A stretch of 59,401 nt of DNA, taken from Methanobrevibacter sp. GTDB lineage: Archaea > Methanobacteriota > Methanobacteria > Methanobacteriales > Methanobacteriaceae. The position numbers and the translations under genes were made by a program. The notes under the pieces were generated by a model. It had not been told where the DNA came from. It made no database searches and was given only the letters and a program-made list of their open reading frames with translations. Positions 39,343-47,885 of the stretch are shown piece by piece. Numbering within the stretch: position 1 is the first letter of the stretch; each line of letters starts with the position of its first letter. The stretch covers positions 1 to 59,401 of the forward strand of contig JAFQXD010000029.1 of NCBI GenBank assembly GCA_017407115.1, read 5' to 3'.

Positions 39343-40125
39343 TCATTCATATGTTATCCATGTTACAGTTCCGTAGAAAAGATGGTCATCAGAACCATCA
39401 CTCCAAACCTGAACTTCATTACTCGTAATATTAACTCTTACTCTTAAATGATACCCAAACAAGTTAGGACAATAAATATTTTTCACCTGTGAATTTAAAG
39501 CAGCAGGACGGTATCCTTCCGGAATTGAGAATATAGGTATCCATCCTTCACGGCCATCTACCCATCCGTCACCGTCCCAATCTTCAATTGTGAGTTGAAC
39601 TGTACCATTCCTTTTTGCAAGCATAAATTTTGAATGTAGTTGATGTGTAGATACATCTGTCAATGCATCGATTTTTTCATTCAATACATATCCTTGATGA
39701 GCAGCTAAAGATTCCCCATCACTATATGAGTCATGTGTTAAATCATCAATACATTTATTATGCCCGTATAATGTCTTTGAACCTCTACCATAAGTAGTAC
39801 TGCTACTTGAATGGCTTGTTGGTGTCATTCTACGATTTAATAAACTTGACTCCAATACAAACTGGTCTCCAGCTACACCATTTAGGGTGGTAGCATTGAT
39901 AGTGATTGATTCACCAGTATTGGTTAATATTTGAGTTAATTCATCATGGTCTACATAATTCTCATCTAAACTATCTAACTGGTCACGCAATTCTTGTATT
40001 TCAGTTTCATCTACAACAACAATGCTTTTGATTTTGTCTCCGTCTTCATCATAGACAATTACTTCAGCTCCGATTATTTTTTCATCTGCACTGTAATTGT
40101 AAACTTTTGTTTTAATTTGCACCAT
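39343..40125 (-). CDS. Tail fibre protein
   Basis: A 260-residue protein with an N-terminal beta domain (VYNYSADEKIIGAEVIVYDE), a short coiled coil (45-60), the phage-fibre motif SSSTTYGRGSKTLYGHNKC, DGESLAAHQGYVLNEKI (about 117-152) and a C-terminal beta head (residues 165-260). Likely a trimeric fibre or its tip. AAGGAG precedes the start at 11 bases. Confidence 0.7.
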   Translation of the reverse strand: MVQIKTKVYNYSADEKIIGAEVIVYDEDGDKIKSIVVVDETEIQELRDQLDSLDENYVDHDELTQILTNTGESITINATTLNGVAGDQFVLESSLLNRRMTPTSHSSSSTTYGRGSKTLYGHNKCIDDLTHDSYSDGESLAAHQGYVLNEKIDALTDVSTHQLHSKFMLAKRNGTVQLTIEDWDGDGWVDGREGWIPIFSIPEGYRPAALNSQVKNIYCPNLFGYHLRVRVNITSNEVQVWSDGSDDHLFYGTVTWITYE

Positions 40126-40140
40126 AAAAAATAACGCTCC

Positions 40141-42447
40141 TTATGCTTTGTATTCAATGTAATATGGTTCGATATCAACCTGTTTCAATAAGTTACTACG
40201 TGTCGCATACCATCCAATAGCTATTCCATTGTCATCGATGTCTGGAGTATATATGACTTCGATTGTGTCATTTATATTCAATATGCTTGATTCATTATTG
40301 GTGTTGACAATTGGGAATACTATCTCATGAGTATTGAAATCAATAGTGTAATCGATGTCTTGAGCTAATTCTTTTCCATTGTAATATAGATGTCTTATAG
40401 GGTCAACAGGTGTAGTACGTAAACTTATTCTTCTTGTTTCAACATTTTCTTCACTAACAATTAATGTTTCTTTAAAGTAATCCAAGATTAAACCTTCCTC
40501 ATTCAAATCACCATCTGTTGTTGCTTTGTTAGTGTTACGTACACCAATTTCAGTATTGGTGATATGCTGTAAGAATAGTGGATTATATTTAATAGTGATT
40601 GTTCCACGTATAAGATTGCTCAATGCGTGATTACGGAATGTTAAAATATCAGTGTCATAATCTACAGTGAAATCATACCATTCACTAAGGCTTTTGTTTT
40701 TAACACCTGTGGCTGTTGGCTGAAGATTAACATCAATCAATGGATAGGCTGGACTAGAAACAAATTCTAATTCAGTAAAAAAACTTAATACATAAACTTG
40801 ATGCTGTTTCAATATATCAATTACTTCAGGATTATCACGAATATACTGAGTTAAGTTTTGTGAAGATTCAATTGCTTCTTTATCAAGCTCTTCAATCCAT
40901 ACATAATTGACAAGGTCATCTGCTTCAATGATTTGAAATGCTTCTCGAACTTCCTTGTTAGATATGATTTCTGCTTCACAACTAACAGTAGGATCCATAG
41001 ACCATGGGGAGTATATCCTACCCCACACATCAGCGGATAATATACCCTCCGCTTTTGGTAGATAATAATGTGACCTGGCATACATTGTAGGTGCTGCTGT
41101 TGTTGTTAATATTGCAGTGATATTATCAATGATTGGTGTTGCATTGGTTGTTGTTTTGAGCTTTGCACGTATGAATGTTGTTTGAGCAGGTGTAGCAAAG
41201 TCTACAATATGGCTGTCTCCTACAGTGGTCCAATTGACACCATCATTACTGACTTGATACACAATTGTAGTAGAGGAATCTGCTATTGTATCATCACAGT
41301 TCAATTCTATTCGTGTTACTGGATTAGATAATATTGGTTTCAAATATAAGTAATAATCTGTATTTTGTTTATAAACTTGAGTTATTTCACGGATATTACA
41401 TTGGAAAGCAAAGTCCTGTGGAGCATATTGGCCCCAATGGTAGTCTACTTCAGCATCATCTTTTCCGTATCGTATCCAATTGTACCCGCTGTTCCAGCTG
41501 TAAAATGCGTTACCATCCTCATAAACATCCGCATGACAATGTTTATTCCAACCACCAACCCAATAACAGTTTGTATGATGTGACAATGGAGATAATAATG
41601 TTATCGCATATGTTTCTCCTTCTTCCACTTCTGGAGGATTATCAAATGTTATCGTTGTTACGCCAGGGTTTGTATTTGTAAATATCACATCTTTTGATGC
41701 GAGGTGAGGCCATTCATGAGTACCTGCAGGAACATATACTCCATCTTCTAATTTTGTTTTTCTTATGTCAACTCGCAATGGCATTCCAGTATTGTTTGTC
41801 CCCTGTAAGTTTAGCACTATAGATTCTAGTTTTCCACTATGCAATGCTTTGAATGTTTGAGCACGGCATATGCCAGGGATTTCTCCATTGAATTTGTTTT
41901 CTAGCCAGTTCGGTCTGGTTTCGTAGTGTCTGTTCTTGTCAAAACCAATGTACCAAAATTCATTACATGTCATGTCATCGCTGATAATGTCTCCTGTTTC
42001 AGGGTCTCGTATTGTCCATGGACTATAATTTCTTGTATCACGATGCACTGTGCTTGTATCAGTGAGCGGTACAACACATTGTTTGACAATGCTTTTGTTA
42101 TTACTCTCATCTGTTTGAACAAATTGTCTAATGTATGCAGTAGTTTTATTGTTATCAATTAATGATAAATCTGAGAAGTCTACGAATACTCTTTTTTCCC
42201 TGTTGTTATCGAATTCTAAATGTTCCCCGTTTACAATACAACCATACGAATTAGCCGTGTCTATACTGTCTTGTAATATGAATCTTTTACGCACAGCAGG
42301 GGGCGTCAAGTATTCTATTTTCCTTGCAAGTTGGAGTAAGTATTCATCATTACAACCAAATATTTCAAGTAATTCTTGAGTTACATATTTCTGTTCGCCG
42401 AAACTTTCCATCTGCGGATTATTATATATAGGAGGGCAATCAGTCAT
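40141..42447 (-). CDS. Large tail/baseplate fibre protein
   Basis: A 768-residue beta-rich protein with galactose-binding/concanavalin-like stretches (FKALHSGKLESIVLNLQGTN; NPPEVEEGETYAITLLSP at about 240-260) and FNIII-like surroundings (TRIELNCDDTIADSSTTIVY). It resembles long structural fibre proteins that link the baseplate to receptor-binding parts. Possible carbohydrate binding. No catalytic motif seen. Confidence 0.65.
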   Translation of the reverse strand: MTDCPPIYNNPQMESFGEQKYVTQELLEIFGCNDEYLLQLARKIEYLTPPAVRKRFILQDSIDTANSYGCIVNGEHLEFDNNREKRVFVDFSDLSLIDNNKTTAYIRQFVQTDESNNKSIVKQCVVPLTDTSTVHRDTRNYSPWTIRDPETGDIISDDMTCNEFWYIGFDKNRHYETRPNWLENKFNGEIPGICRAQTFKALHSGKLESIVLNLQGTNNTGMPLRVDIRKTKLEDGVYVPAGTHEWPHLASKDVIFTNTNPGVTTITFDNPPEVEEGETYAITLLSPLSHHTNCYWVGGWNKHCHADVYEDGNAFYSWNSGYNWIRYGKDDAEVDYHWGQYAPQDFAFQCNIREITQVYKQNTDYYLYLKPILSNPVTRIELNCDDTIADSSTTIVYQVSNDGVNWTTVGDSHIVDFATPAQTTFIRAKLKTTTNATPIIDNITAILTTTAAPTMYARSHYYLPKAEGILSADVWGRIYSPWSMDPTVSCEAEIISNKEVREAFQIIEADDLVNYVWIEELDKEAIESSQNLTQYIRDNPEVIDILKQHQVYVLSFFTELEFVSSPAYPLIDVNLQPTATGVKNKSLSEWYDFTVDYDTDILTFRNHALSNLIRGTITIKYNPLFLQHITNTEIGVRNTNKATTDGDLNEEGLILDYFKETLIVSEENVETRRISLRTTPVDPIRHLYYNGKELAQDIDYTIDFNTHEIVFPIVNTNNESSILNINDTIEVIYTPDIDDNGIAIGWYATRSNLLKQVDIEPYYIEYKA

Positions 42448-42459
42448 TTCATATCACCT

Positions 42460-43071
42460 TTATTTGTTTTGCACTATAATTGTCATTTCATTAATATTAC
42501 TAATCGTATTATCCATTGTAGTTCTAATATAAAGATTCTTAGAAGTTACATCATGATAATACGCACCATTTCTTGTTAATAACTCTGATAATTCATTCAC
42601 TCTCACATACCCGTTTCCAGTGTTCTTTTCAAACACACTACTGATTGTATTAGGTTCATAAGTGTATAATATACATTCCCCAACTGTTGATGCTTGCCAT
42701 TGACTGCGAATAGTCCCGGTGGTGAATTCAAGATTATATTCTAACTCAATAGTTGTTGTATCATTTCCAATCAGATCATCAGTGACGGGTTCATAAATAT
42801 CATGAGTAATGAGAATATTATCTGCTGTAAGTATTCCAATTTCACTTGTACCTAAAAGTTCTCTCGCTTCAAATTTAGCTGAGAGAATTAATTTTTTCGT
42901 ATTCACATCTACACGTGAATTACATTGTTTAACAAGCGTTTGTTTAGACAGTTTCGTGTCCTTTTTAGTTGGACGTGCAGTTCCTTTTCCTACAGCAATA
43001 TACTGTATTGTCTGCAATTTGTTATTTATCAATGAGTTCATCAAAAATGATTCACCTAAAAGTGTTATCAT
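42460..43071 (-). CDS. Tail-collar fibre-like protein
   Basis: A 203-residue protein. The N-terminus (MNSLINNKLQTIQYIAVGKG, then KKDTKLSKQ) matches the start of phage tail-collar fibre (DUF3751-like) proteins that attach fibres to the baseplate. ATG 43071 follows GGTGATGTTAGA and overlaps the upstream stop. Confidence 0.68.
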   Translation of the reverse strand: MITLLGESFLMNSLINNKLQTIQYIAVGKGTARPTKKDTKLSKQTLVKQCNSRVDVNTKKLILSAKFEARELLGTSEIGILTADNILITHDIYEPVTDDLIGNDTTTIELEYNLEFTTGTIRSQWQASTVGECILYTYEPNTISSVFEKNTGNGYVRVNELSELLTRNGAYYHDVTSKNLYIRTTMDNTISNINEMTIIVQNK

Positions 43072-43334
43072 TCTAACATCACCTCGTTTCTCACATTATT
43101 AATTATTAAACTTAAACTGGTATGTGCTTCGATTTGATTAACATAAGTTCTATTATCCTCTTCTAAATCAAGGTGTATTGTTTTTGTTAATGGCATTTTC
43201 TTTTGCAATCTTTTTTGTAGGTTTGCAGTATTTTCAACTTTTATGTTGGAAGGGATCTGGTCACTTGGGAATTTGAGGTCATAATCGTTGGGTGTCCAGT
43301 TGAACTTTGTTCTCATGTATTTACATTTTTTCAT
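43068..43334 (-). CDS. Small tail-associated protein
   Basis: An 88-residue protein between fibre genes, basic at the N-terminus (MKKCKYMRTKFNW) with a closing beta/helix part. Four-base overlap with the fibre gene downstream. No family recognised; position suggests a fibre connector. Confidence 0.58.
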   Translation of the reverse strand: MKKCKYMRTKFNWTPNDYDLKFPSDQIPSNIKVENTANLQKRLQKKMPLTKTIHLDLEEDNRTYVNQIEAHTSLSLIINNVRNEVMLE

Positions 43335-43458
43335 ATGTTCTCGCCTCTTGTTTTATGATGCAATGGTTTTTCACAAGGTAGCAGCATTTGGTGTCATCTT
43401 TTTCGCAGTGTCCTTCATTGGGACAGCCGGAGTGTTTGTTTATTATGTTGGGTTTCAT
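43321..43458 (-). CDS. Cysteine-rich 45-residue protein
   Basis: ATG 43458 with GAGGTGAAAAAAGAACC upstream; stop 43321, overlapping the next gene. Five cysteines (SGCPNEGHCEKDDTKCCYLV, HCII) could form a knot-like or zinc-binding fold. Part of the fibre gene cluster. Confidence 0.6.
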   Translation of the reverse strand: MKPNIINKHSGCPNEGHCEKDDTKCCYLVKNHCIIKQEARTYEKM

Positions 43459-43485
43459 GGTTCTTTTTTCACCTCAATGTTTTTT

Positions 43486-43809
43486 TCAACTATTAGTTGA
43501 TAAAATCAGATAATCTTTTATTCGTTGAATAACATCCTGTGGAGTATGCTCATCAAATTTATGTTCCATTTTTGCCTTTGATGGTATTTTGAACAAATCC
43601 CAGTTGTCTATATGGTAGTGGTTAGTGATTTGTCCTGTTGGTAATATTGCTACAACGATGAACCATTCTCCATCGAAGCATAATTCTCCATTGTTGTGTC
43701 TTTTGGATTTGTATACTTCGATTTCTTTGTGTTTGTGTAATTCGTTGAATGCTATTGCATTGTATAGCATTCTAAATTCATATAGTTCTTGAATTAATTC
43801 ATTAGACAT
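43486..43809 (-). CDS. Conserved small protein of the fibre cluster
   Basis: A 107-residue protein with the line HKHKEIEVYKSKRHNNGELC, DGEWFIVVAILPTGQITNHY and HYHIDNWDLFKIP, which I recognise as a type of conserved phage protein encoded near tail fibres (WDGH-like), function unknown. GAGGTCAACACT precedes the ATG. It lies directly outside the invertible segment. Confidence 0.62.
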   Translation of the reverse strand: MSNELIQELYEFRMLYNAIAFNELHKHKEIEVYKSKRHNNGELCFDGEWFIVVAILPTGQITNHYHIDNWDLFKIPSKAKMEHKFDEHTPQDVIQRIKDYLILSTNS

Positions 43810-43829
43810 AGTGTTGACCTCACTGTTTT

Positions 43830-44348
43830 ATGGAGTGTTTTTTCAAGTGTATGTTACGTAGGTTCTTACAAGAAACCTCCGTAGTTTATGACTGCCTTGC
43901 ATATGATATTGGAACACTTGCAAAACATAATGATATTTGGGGTTCATCAAGTTATGGTACAATTACAAGAGAAAATGAATACAGTATAATCAGTAGAACA
44001 CAAACAGAGAATACTGCAAGTATTCCATTGGATTTTACTGGGGACAACATCATTATTGAGTTTGATTACTACAAAGTTGATGGTGGAAACGATAATATTC
44101 TCCTATTCAGAAATGGTAGTACAAATGTTGGGGGATTAACAAATACTCAATTAAATGGGGGTATAAGTAGGTGGAATCACATACAATTAATCCTTGACAA
44201 TATAAACAATACATTAACTGCTAACAACACAACTACCCAAAATACAATGACAAGAACATTAAACAATGTAGCAAATCAATACAGATGGACATTGTATGGT
44301 ACAACAACAGAGTTACGATTTAAGAACTTCAAATTATACTCTGCTTAA
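43830..44348 (+). CDS. Silent alternative C-terminal cassette of the tail fibre (inverted)
   Basis: Open frame on the plus strand, tail-to-tail with the fibre gene and sharing its last bases (TTAA). From residue 12 it reads FLQETSVVYDCLAYDIGTLA, parallel to MLLQETFVCYDCFRVQTG in the fibre, then a different beta-sandwich head of about 150 residues. There is no ribosome binding site or promoter for the ATG at 43830, so it is probably not made on its own. Joined at the shared repeat it would give an in-frame fibre with a different receptor-binding end. The frame is fully open, which argues for selection. Confidence 0.8.
   Translation: MECFFKCMLRRFLQETSVVYDCLAYDIGTLAKHNDIWGSSSYGTITRENEYSIISRTQTENTASIPLDFTGDNIIIEFDYYKVDGGNDNILLFRNGSTNVGGLTNTQLNGGISRWNHIQLILDNINNTLTANNTTTQNTMTRTLNNVANQYRWTLYGTTTELRFKNFKLYSA
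43858..43894 (+). repeat. Inversion site, left copy
   Basis: Core TCTTACAAGAAAC (43864-43876) is identical to the reverse complement of 44751-44763; over 37 bases 30 match. The core is itself a near palindrome (TTCTT AC AAGAA), as recombinase sites often are. Confidence 0.8.
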
Positions 44349-47300
44349 TCATAGTACATTTCCCATTCATCGACATATATTACATCGTTTTCTGCTAATG
44401 GGTTTGATGAATAGGATTGTAAACGAACCCATACACTAACGGCTTCTGATGGAACAGTAACTGTTAATTCTTTCATTGTTTCATCATAAATAACCATACT
44501 ATCTAATGTTAGCCATTGAGAGCCATCATTATAGTATACTGCAAGAGTTACTGGTTTTTCAGAATCGACTTTAAGTCTTGTAGTGAATGTTTCACCAATT
44601 ACATCGGATAATATGCTTCCACGAAGCCCAAGATACCTATATGAGTTATTGTATACCCATTTCACACGATTATCTTCAAGGACTGCATTAGATTGATACC
44701 AATCATTTATTGTTCCAGTTTGTACTCTGAAACAGTCATAACAAACGAATGTTTCTTGTAAGAGCATACCATAACTGACAATGACATCAACCTGCCCAAC
44801 AGCAGTACCAGTATACGTGATATCCACTTCACCATTACTATCAGTCACATCGCTGCCACTACTTATAACAGTAGAACCATGCTTCAACTGATAAGATAAA
44901 GTCTTATCAGGAATACCATAACCATCAACATCACCTAACTTCGCAGTAACAGTAGTAGACTCACCAGACTTAATAATCTGTTTCGTGGAAGTAATTCCCA
45001 GTCCAACAGTACTTCTTATCAAGTTTGATGGGTAACTTTTCGCTTCATATAAAGAACGTGTATTATCTGGAATATAAAATAGTGCTGAAGACGGTAAATA
45101 AGTAGCCCAACCACCATACCCATCATCATATGTAATAATATTATTACTAGTAGTCCATTTGAGTATTATCTCCTCAAGGTCATTACAACCCTCAAAACAA
45201 GACTCTCCTAAACTCGTAACCGTTGAAGGTATAGTTAGTGATGTTATAGGACAATTATAGAAAGCAGTCTCAAGAGTTGTAAGGCCCTCGTTGAGTGTTA
45301 CGGATGTTAAACTAGTACACCTATCAAAACCCCCCTCCTTAATAATAGTCACACTTGAAGGAATAATAATTGAAGTTAAACTTGTACATCCACCAAAACA
45401 GCTCATTCCTATACTTGTAACTCCATTGGAAAGTGTTACACTAGTTAAACCAGTACAATCAGCGAAACATCCATCTTTAAGAGTTGTTACACTTGAAGGA
45501 ATAGTAATTGAAGTTAAACCGGTGCATCCATAAAAACAACCTAATCCAATAGTTGTTACACCTGAAGGGATCTCCACTGATTTTAAACAGGTACAATCCA
45601 TGAAAGAATAATCCCCCAATTCTGTTATAGTTGCCCTCATAAACTTCACAGTATGGTTAGTTACACCATCAGTATAAGTATGACTCACACCAGTATTGTT
45701 ATGACTTTCAATTGTACCATCACCCCAGTCAATGAGGTTGCTTCCCGTACCAACGATATTCAAGTCAGGTAAACTAATGCTTTGACAGGTTACAACAGCT
45801 CCAATACAATCAGAATCCACAGTAACATTAAATGTACCAGTTTCAGAAGCAATCCAACTATTATCCGGAGCTTCCCAAACAAGTTTAAAAGTATGACTAC
45901 CAATGTCAGGAGTATAAGATAATGTTTCGCCCGCAGTTACACTAGCAACAACAGTATTTCCTTCTTTTAATTTAATTGTACCTACAGTAATTGGATTATC
46001 ATAATAATCCTCTAATGAATATACTACATTTAAATCATCACCCCAGTCTAAAGTAGAATCCATAGTAGCGGATAATGATGTTGGCATTGCACTAGCAGTT
46101 ACACTAAAATCTTCTGAAATACCATCGCAATAATCATCACTTTCTTCAACGCTACATTGGAAAGTATGTTCTCCAGTTGTGCTTACGAGGTATTCTAATT
46201 CAAACTCCCCGTCTTCATCAGTAATGCTAGTATCTACAACTTCGCCTCCAGTTATTAAGTGGACGGTTTCATCTTCAACTGGTTCAGATGGAGTAGATTC
46301 AGTTAATAAAGTACCAGTTACAGTTATATTACTATGAGCATACATGTTATCACTAATTTCATCTAAATCAAAAGTAAGTTTTGGTTTGCATAATAAGTTA
46401 ACACCATCAACCACTAATCCAGTATTCATACGAATATAGACCGGATTATTTGTAACATTCTTATTGATGAACCCGACATTGTCTTGCATGGTACAACATC
46501 GATATTTCAATGCTACATTCTTCAAATACAAATTGCATCCTTGAAGTATACGGAAGAAATCAATAGATGTATCATTTCGTATAATTGCATCATTACAACT
46601 GATTATGCTTGTACTGGTGCTAATCACTTGCTCACTATTGATAGTGAATTCTCCTTCACATAATACTATAACATTCCTTGAACCTTCAACACAGGATAAT
46701 GCTCGAGGTAAAGTCTTGAAAGGATTCAGTTGACTACCATCACCGGTAACATCACTACCCTCCAAAGAGACATACCAATCTGCAGTATTACAATCTTTCA
46801 AAGTTATTAGGAAATCATCACTAACTAAAGTTTCAATGATGCTTTCGGATTCCGCTTCAAAACGGAATACTAATGTGCTAGCTTCCACATCAGTAGTGTC
46901 GAAGGTATAATCATTATTTGGGTCAATACCGGATTTGATTAGAACATCATCAAGGTAAACATTAATCAGATAGTCGCTTGTTTTTTTCTCACCGAACATG
47001 TCCATGAATGTAAAAGTGAAATTTATCATCTGGCCTACAACTGGTGTTGGATTATCTAATTCAACAAAGAAGAATAATCCTTCACTACTGTAACAGCCCA
47101 TGCTGTCTTTATGTTCCCAAGGTTCCGGTTCCCAATCGTCACCGCCATGTAGTTTTTGGCTGTACATTTTGCAGAGGTATTTTTCTCTGTTGGTGAATTC
47201 TATTTCCTCCAATGGGATACCAAATAGCTTCCATATCTCTAATACTGGAAGTGGTGTGTCATTGAGGTGACTGATATAGAATAATAATCTGTTCATGTAG

Positions 47301-47878
47301 TGATAATCGTCTTCAGTGAAGCGGTTGTTGAATGGTGGTTCTGTATCTGCTAGATTGGTATTATTTTTATAGGTGTATGTTTTCCTGGGCATGTCATATA
47401 GTAATCCGAAGTCATCCAGGCTTAAGTCATGATCATATTCATCATCTTGATAAGTGTCATTTTCTGGGAACCCTTTTGCTAATGTGTATTCTTCCCAAGT
47501 CTCAACAGAAATAAGAAATTTATCATCAGGTATTACATTTACTGAAGTGTCCTCATAAGAATAAACAAAGGTGCTAACATTATCTTCATAATTATATGAT
47601 TCACAGTATATCACTTCATCATTTTTATAGCAAGTAACCGTTTTCAACAATGGAACATTTGCAATAAAATTAATAATATAATCATATTCATCTTCCTGCT
47701 CTTTCCAAACAAGCACTGTCTTTTCCAATTTACTTGCTAAATAAGTAATGAAAATATTATTAGAAATATCCTGTAACCTATTATTAAAAACCTTTTTCGT
47801 TTTAGTGAAATTACTATCACTTTTCTTAGACAAGAAAAAAGGATATTTCTCCATAAAGTATTCTAAACTTTTATACAT
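44345..47878 (-). CDS. Main tail fibre / adhesin-like receptor-binding protein
   Basis: A 1177-residue protein. In order: tail-attachment region (1-250); Ig-like part; a right-handed beta-helix stretch opening with DWYVSLEGSDVTGDGSQLNP (about 370-490); two Ig-like repeats (about 500-670); PKD-like DWGDGTIESHN; about seven BspA-type leucine-rich repeats of 23 residues (SITIPSSVTTLKDGCFADCT style, about 735-890); a further Ig-like domain; and an exchangeable C-terminal head (last 138 residues). This mimics adhesin-like surface proteins of Methanobrevibacter. Start ATG 47878 (GGAG upstream) is preferred over TTG 47905. The 3' end is the active arm of the invertible segment. Confidence 0.85.
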   Translation of the reverse strand: MYKSLEYFMEKYPFFLSKKSDSNFTKTKKVFNNRLQDISNNIFITYLASKLEKTVLVWKEQEDEYDYIINFIANVPLLKTVTCYKNDEVIYCESYNYEDNVSTFVYSYEDTSVNVIPDDKFLISVETWEEYTLAKGFPENDTYQDDEYDHDLSLDDFGLLYDMPRKTYTYKNNTNLADTEPPFNNRFTEDDYHYMNRLLFYISHLNDTPLPVLEIWKLFGIPLEEIEFTNREKYLCKMYSQKLHGGDDWEPEPWEHKDSMGCYSSEGLFFFVELDNPTPVVGQMINFTFTFMDMFGEKKTSDYLINVYLDDVLIKSGIDPNNDYTFDTTDVEASTLVFRFEAESESIIETLVSDDFLITLKDCNTADWYVSLEGSDVTGDGSQLNPFKTLPRALSCVEGSRNVIVLCEGEFTINSEQVISTSTSIISCNDAIIRNDTSIDFFRILQGCNLYLKNVALKYRCCTMQDNVGFINKNVTNNPVYIRMNTGLVVDGVNLLCKPKLTFDLDEISDNMYAHSNITVTGTLLTESTPSEPVEDETVHLITGGEVVDTSITDEDGEFELEYLVSTTGEHTFQCSVEESDDYCDGISEDFSVTASAMPTSLSATMDSTLDWGDDLNVVYSLEDYYDNPITVGTIKLKEGNTVVASVTAGETLSYTPDIGSHTFKLVWEAPDNSWIASETGTFNVTVDSDCIGAVVTCQSISLPDLNIVGTGSNLIDWGDGTIESHNNTGVSHTYTDGVTNHTVKFMRATITELGDYSFMDCTCLKSVEIPSGVTTIGLGCFYGCTGLTSITIPSSVTTLKDGCFADCTGLTSVTLSNGVTSIGMSCFGGCTSLTSIIIPSSVTIIKEGGFDRCTSLTSVTLNEGLTTLETAFYNCPITSLTIPSTVTSLGESCFEGCNDLEEIILKWTTSNNIITYDDGYGGWATYLPSSALFYIPDNTRSLYEAKSYPSNLIRSTVGLGITSTKQIIKSGESTTVTAKLGDVDGYGIPDKTLSYQLKHGSTVISSGSDVTDSNGEVDITYTGTAVGQVDVIVSYGMLLQETFVCYDCFRVQTGTINDWYQSNAVLEDNRVKWVYNNSYRYLGLRGSILSDVIGETFTTRLKVDSEKPVTLAVYYNDGSQWLTLDSMVIYDETMKELTVTVPSEAVSVWVRLQSYSSNPLAENDVIYVDEWEMYYD
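44733..44769 (-). repeat. Inversion site, right copy
   Basis: Reverse-complement partner of 43858-43894, inside the fibre gene at its codons for LLQET. The TTA codon of the repeat starts at 44761 here and at 43866 in the silent cassette, so the codon phase is the same. Confidence 0.8.
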
Positions 47879-47885
47879 AATGAAC

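Larger units (their letters stand above)
43858..44769. other. Putative invertible segment (tail-fibre phase switch)
   Basis: About 0.9 kb bounded by the two inverted copies. It holds exactly two alternative fibre ends pointing at each other: 138 codons in use (minus) and 160 codons silent (plus). Reading phase across the repeat is the same for both. No recombinase gene lies next to it; the tyrosine integrase at 35759-37126 or a host invertase would have to act. Confidence 0.75.

Noticed and set aside
41334..41681. Plus-strand open frame of 115 codons
   Set aside because: Shadow of the 768-residue tail fibre gene; no ribosome binding site or domain.
45291..45533. DNA tandem repeats in the fibre gene as a mobile element
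   Set aside because: They encode the 23-residue leucine-rich repeats of the fibre and are explained by the protein.
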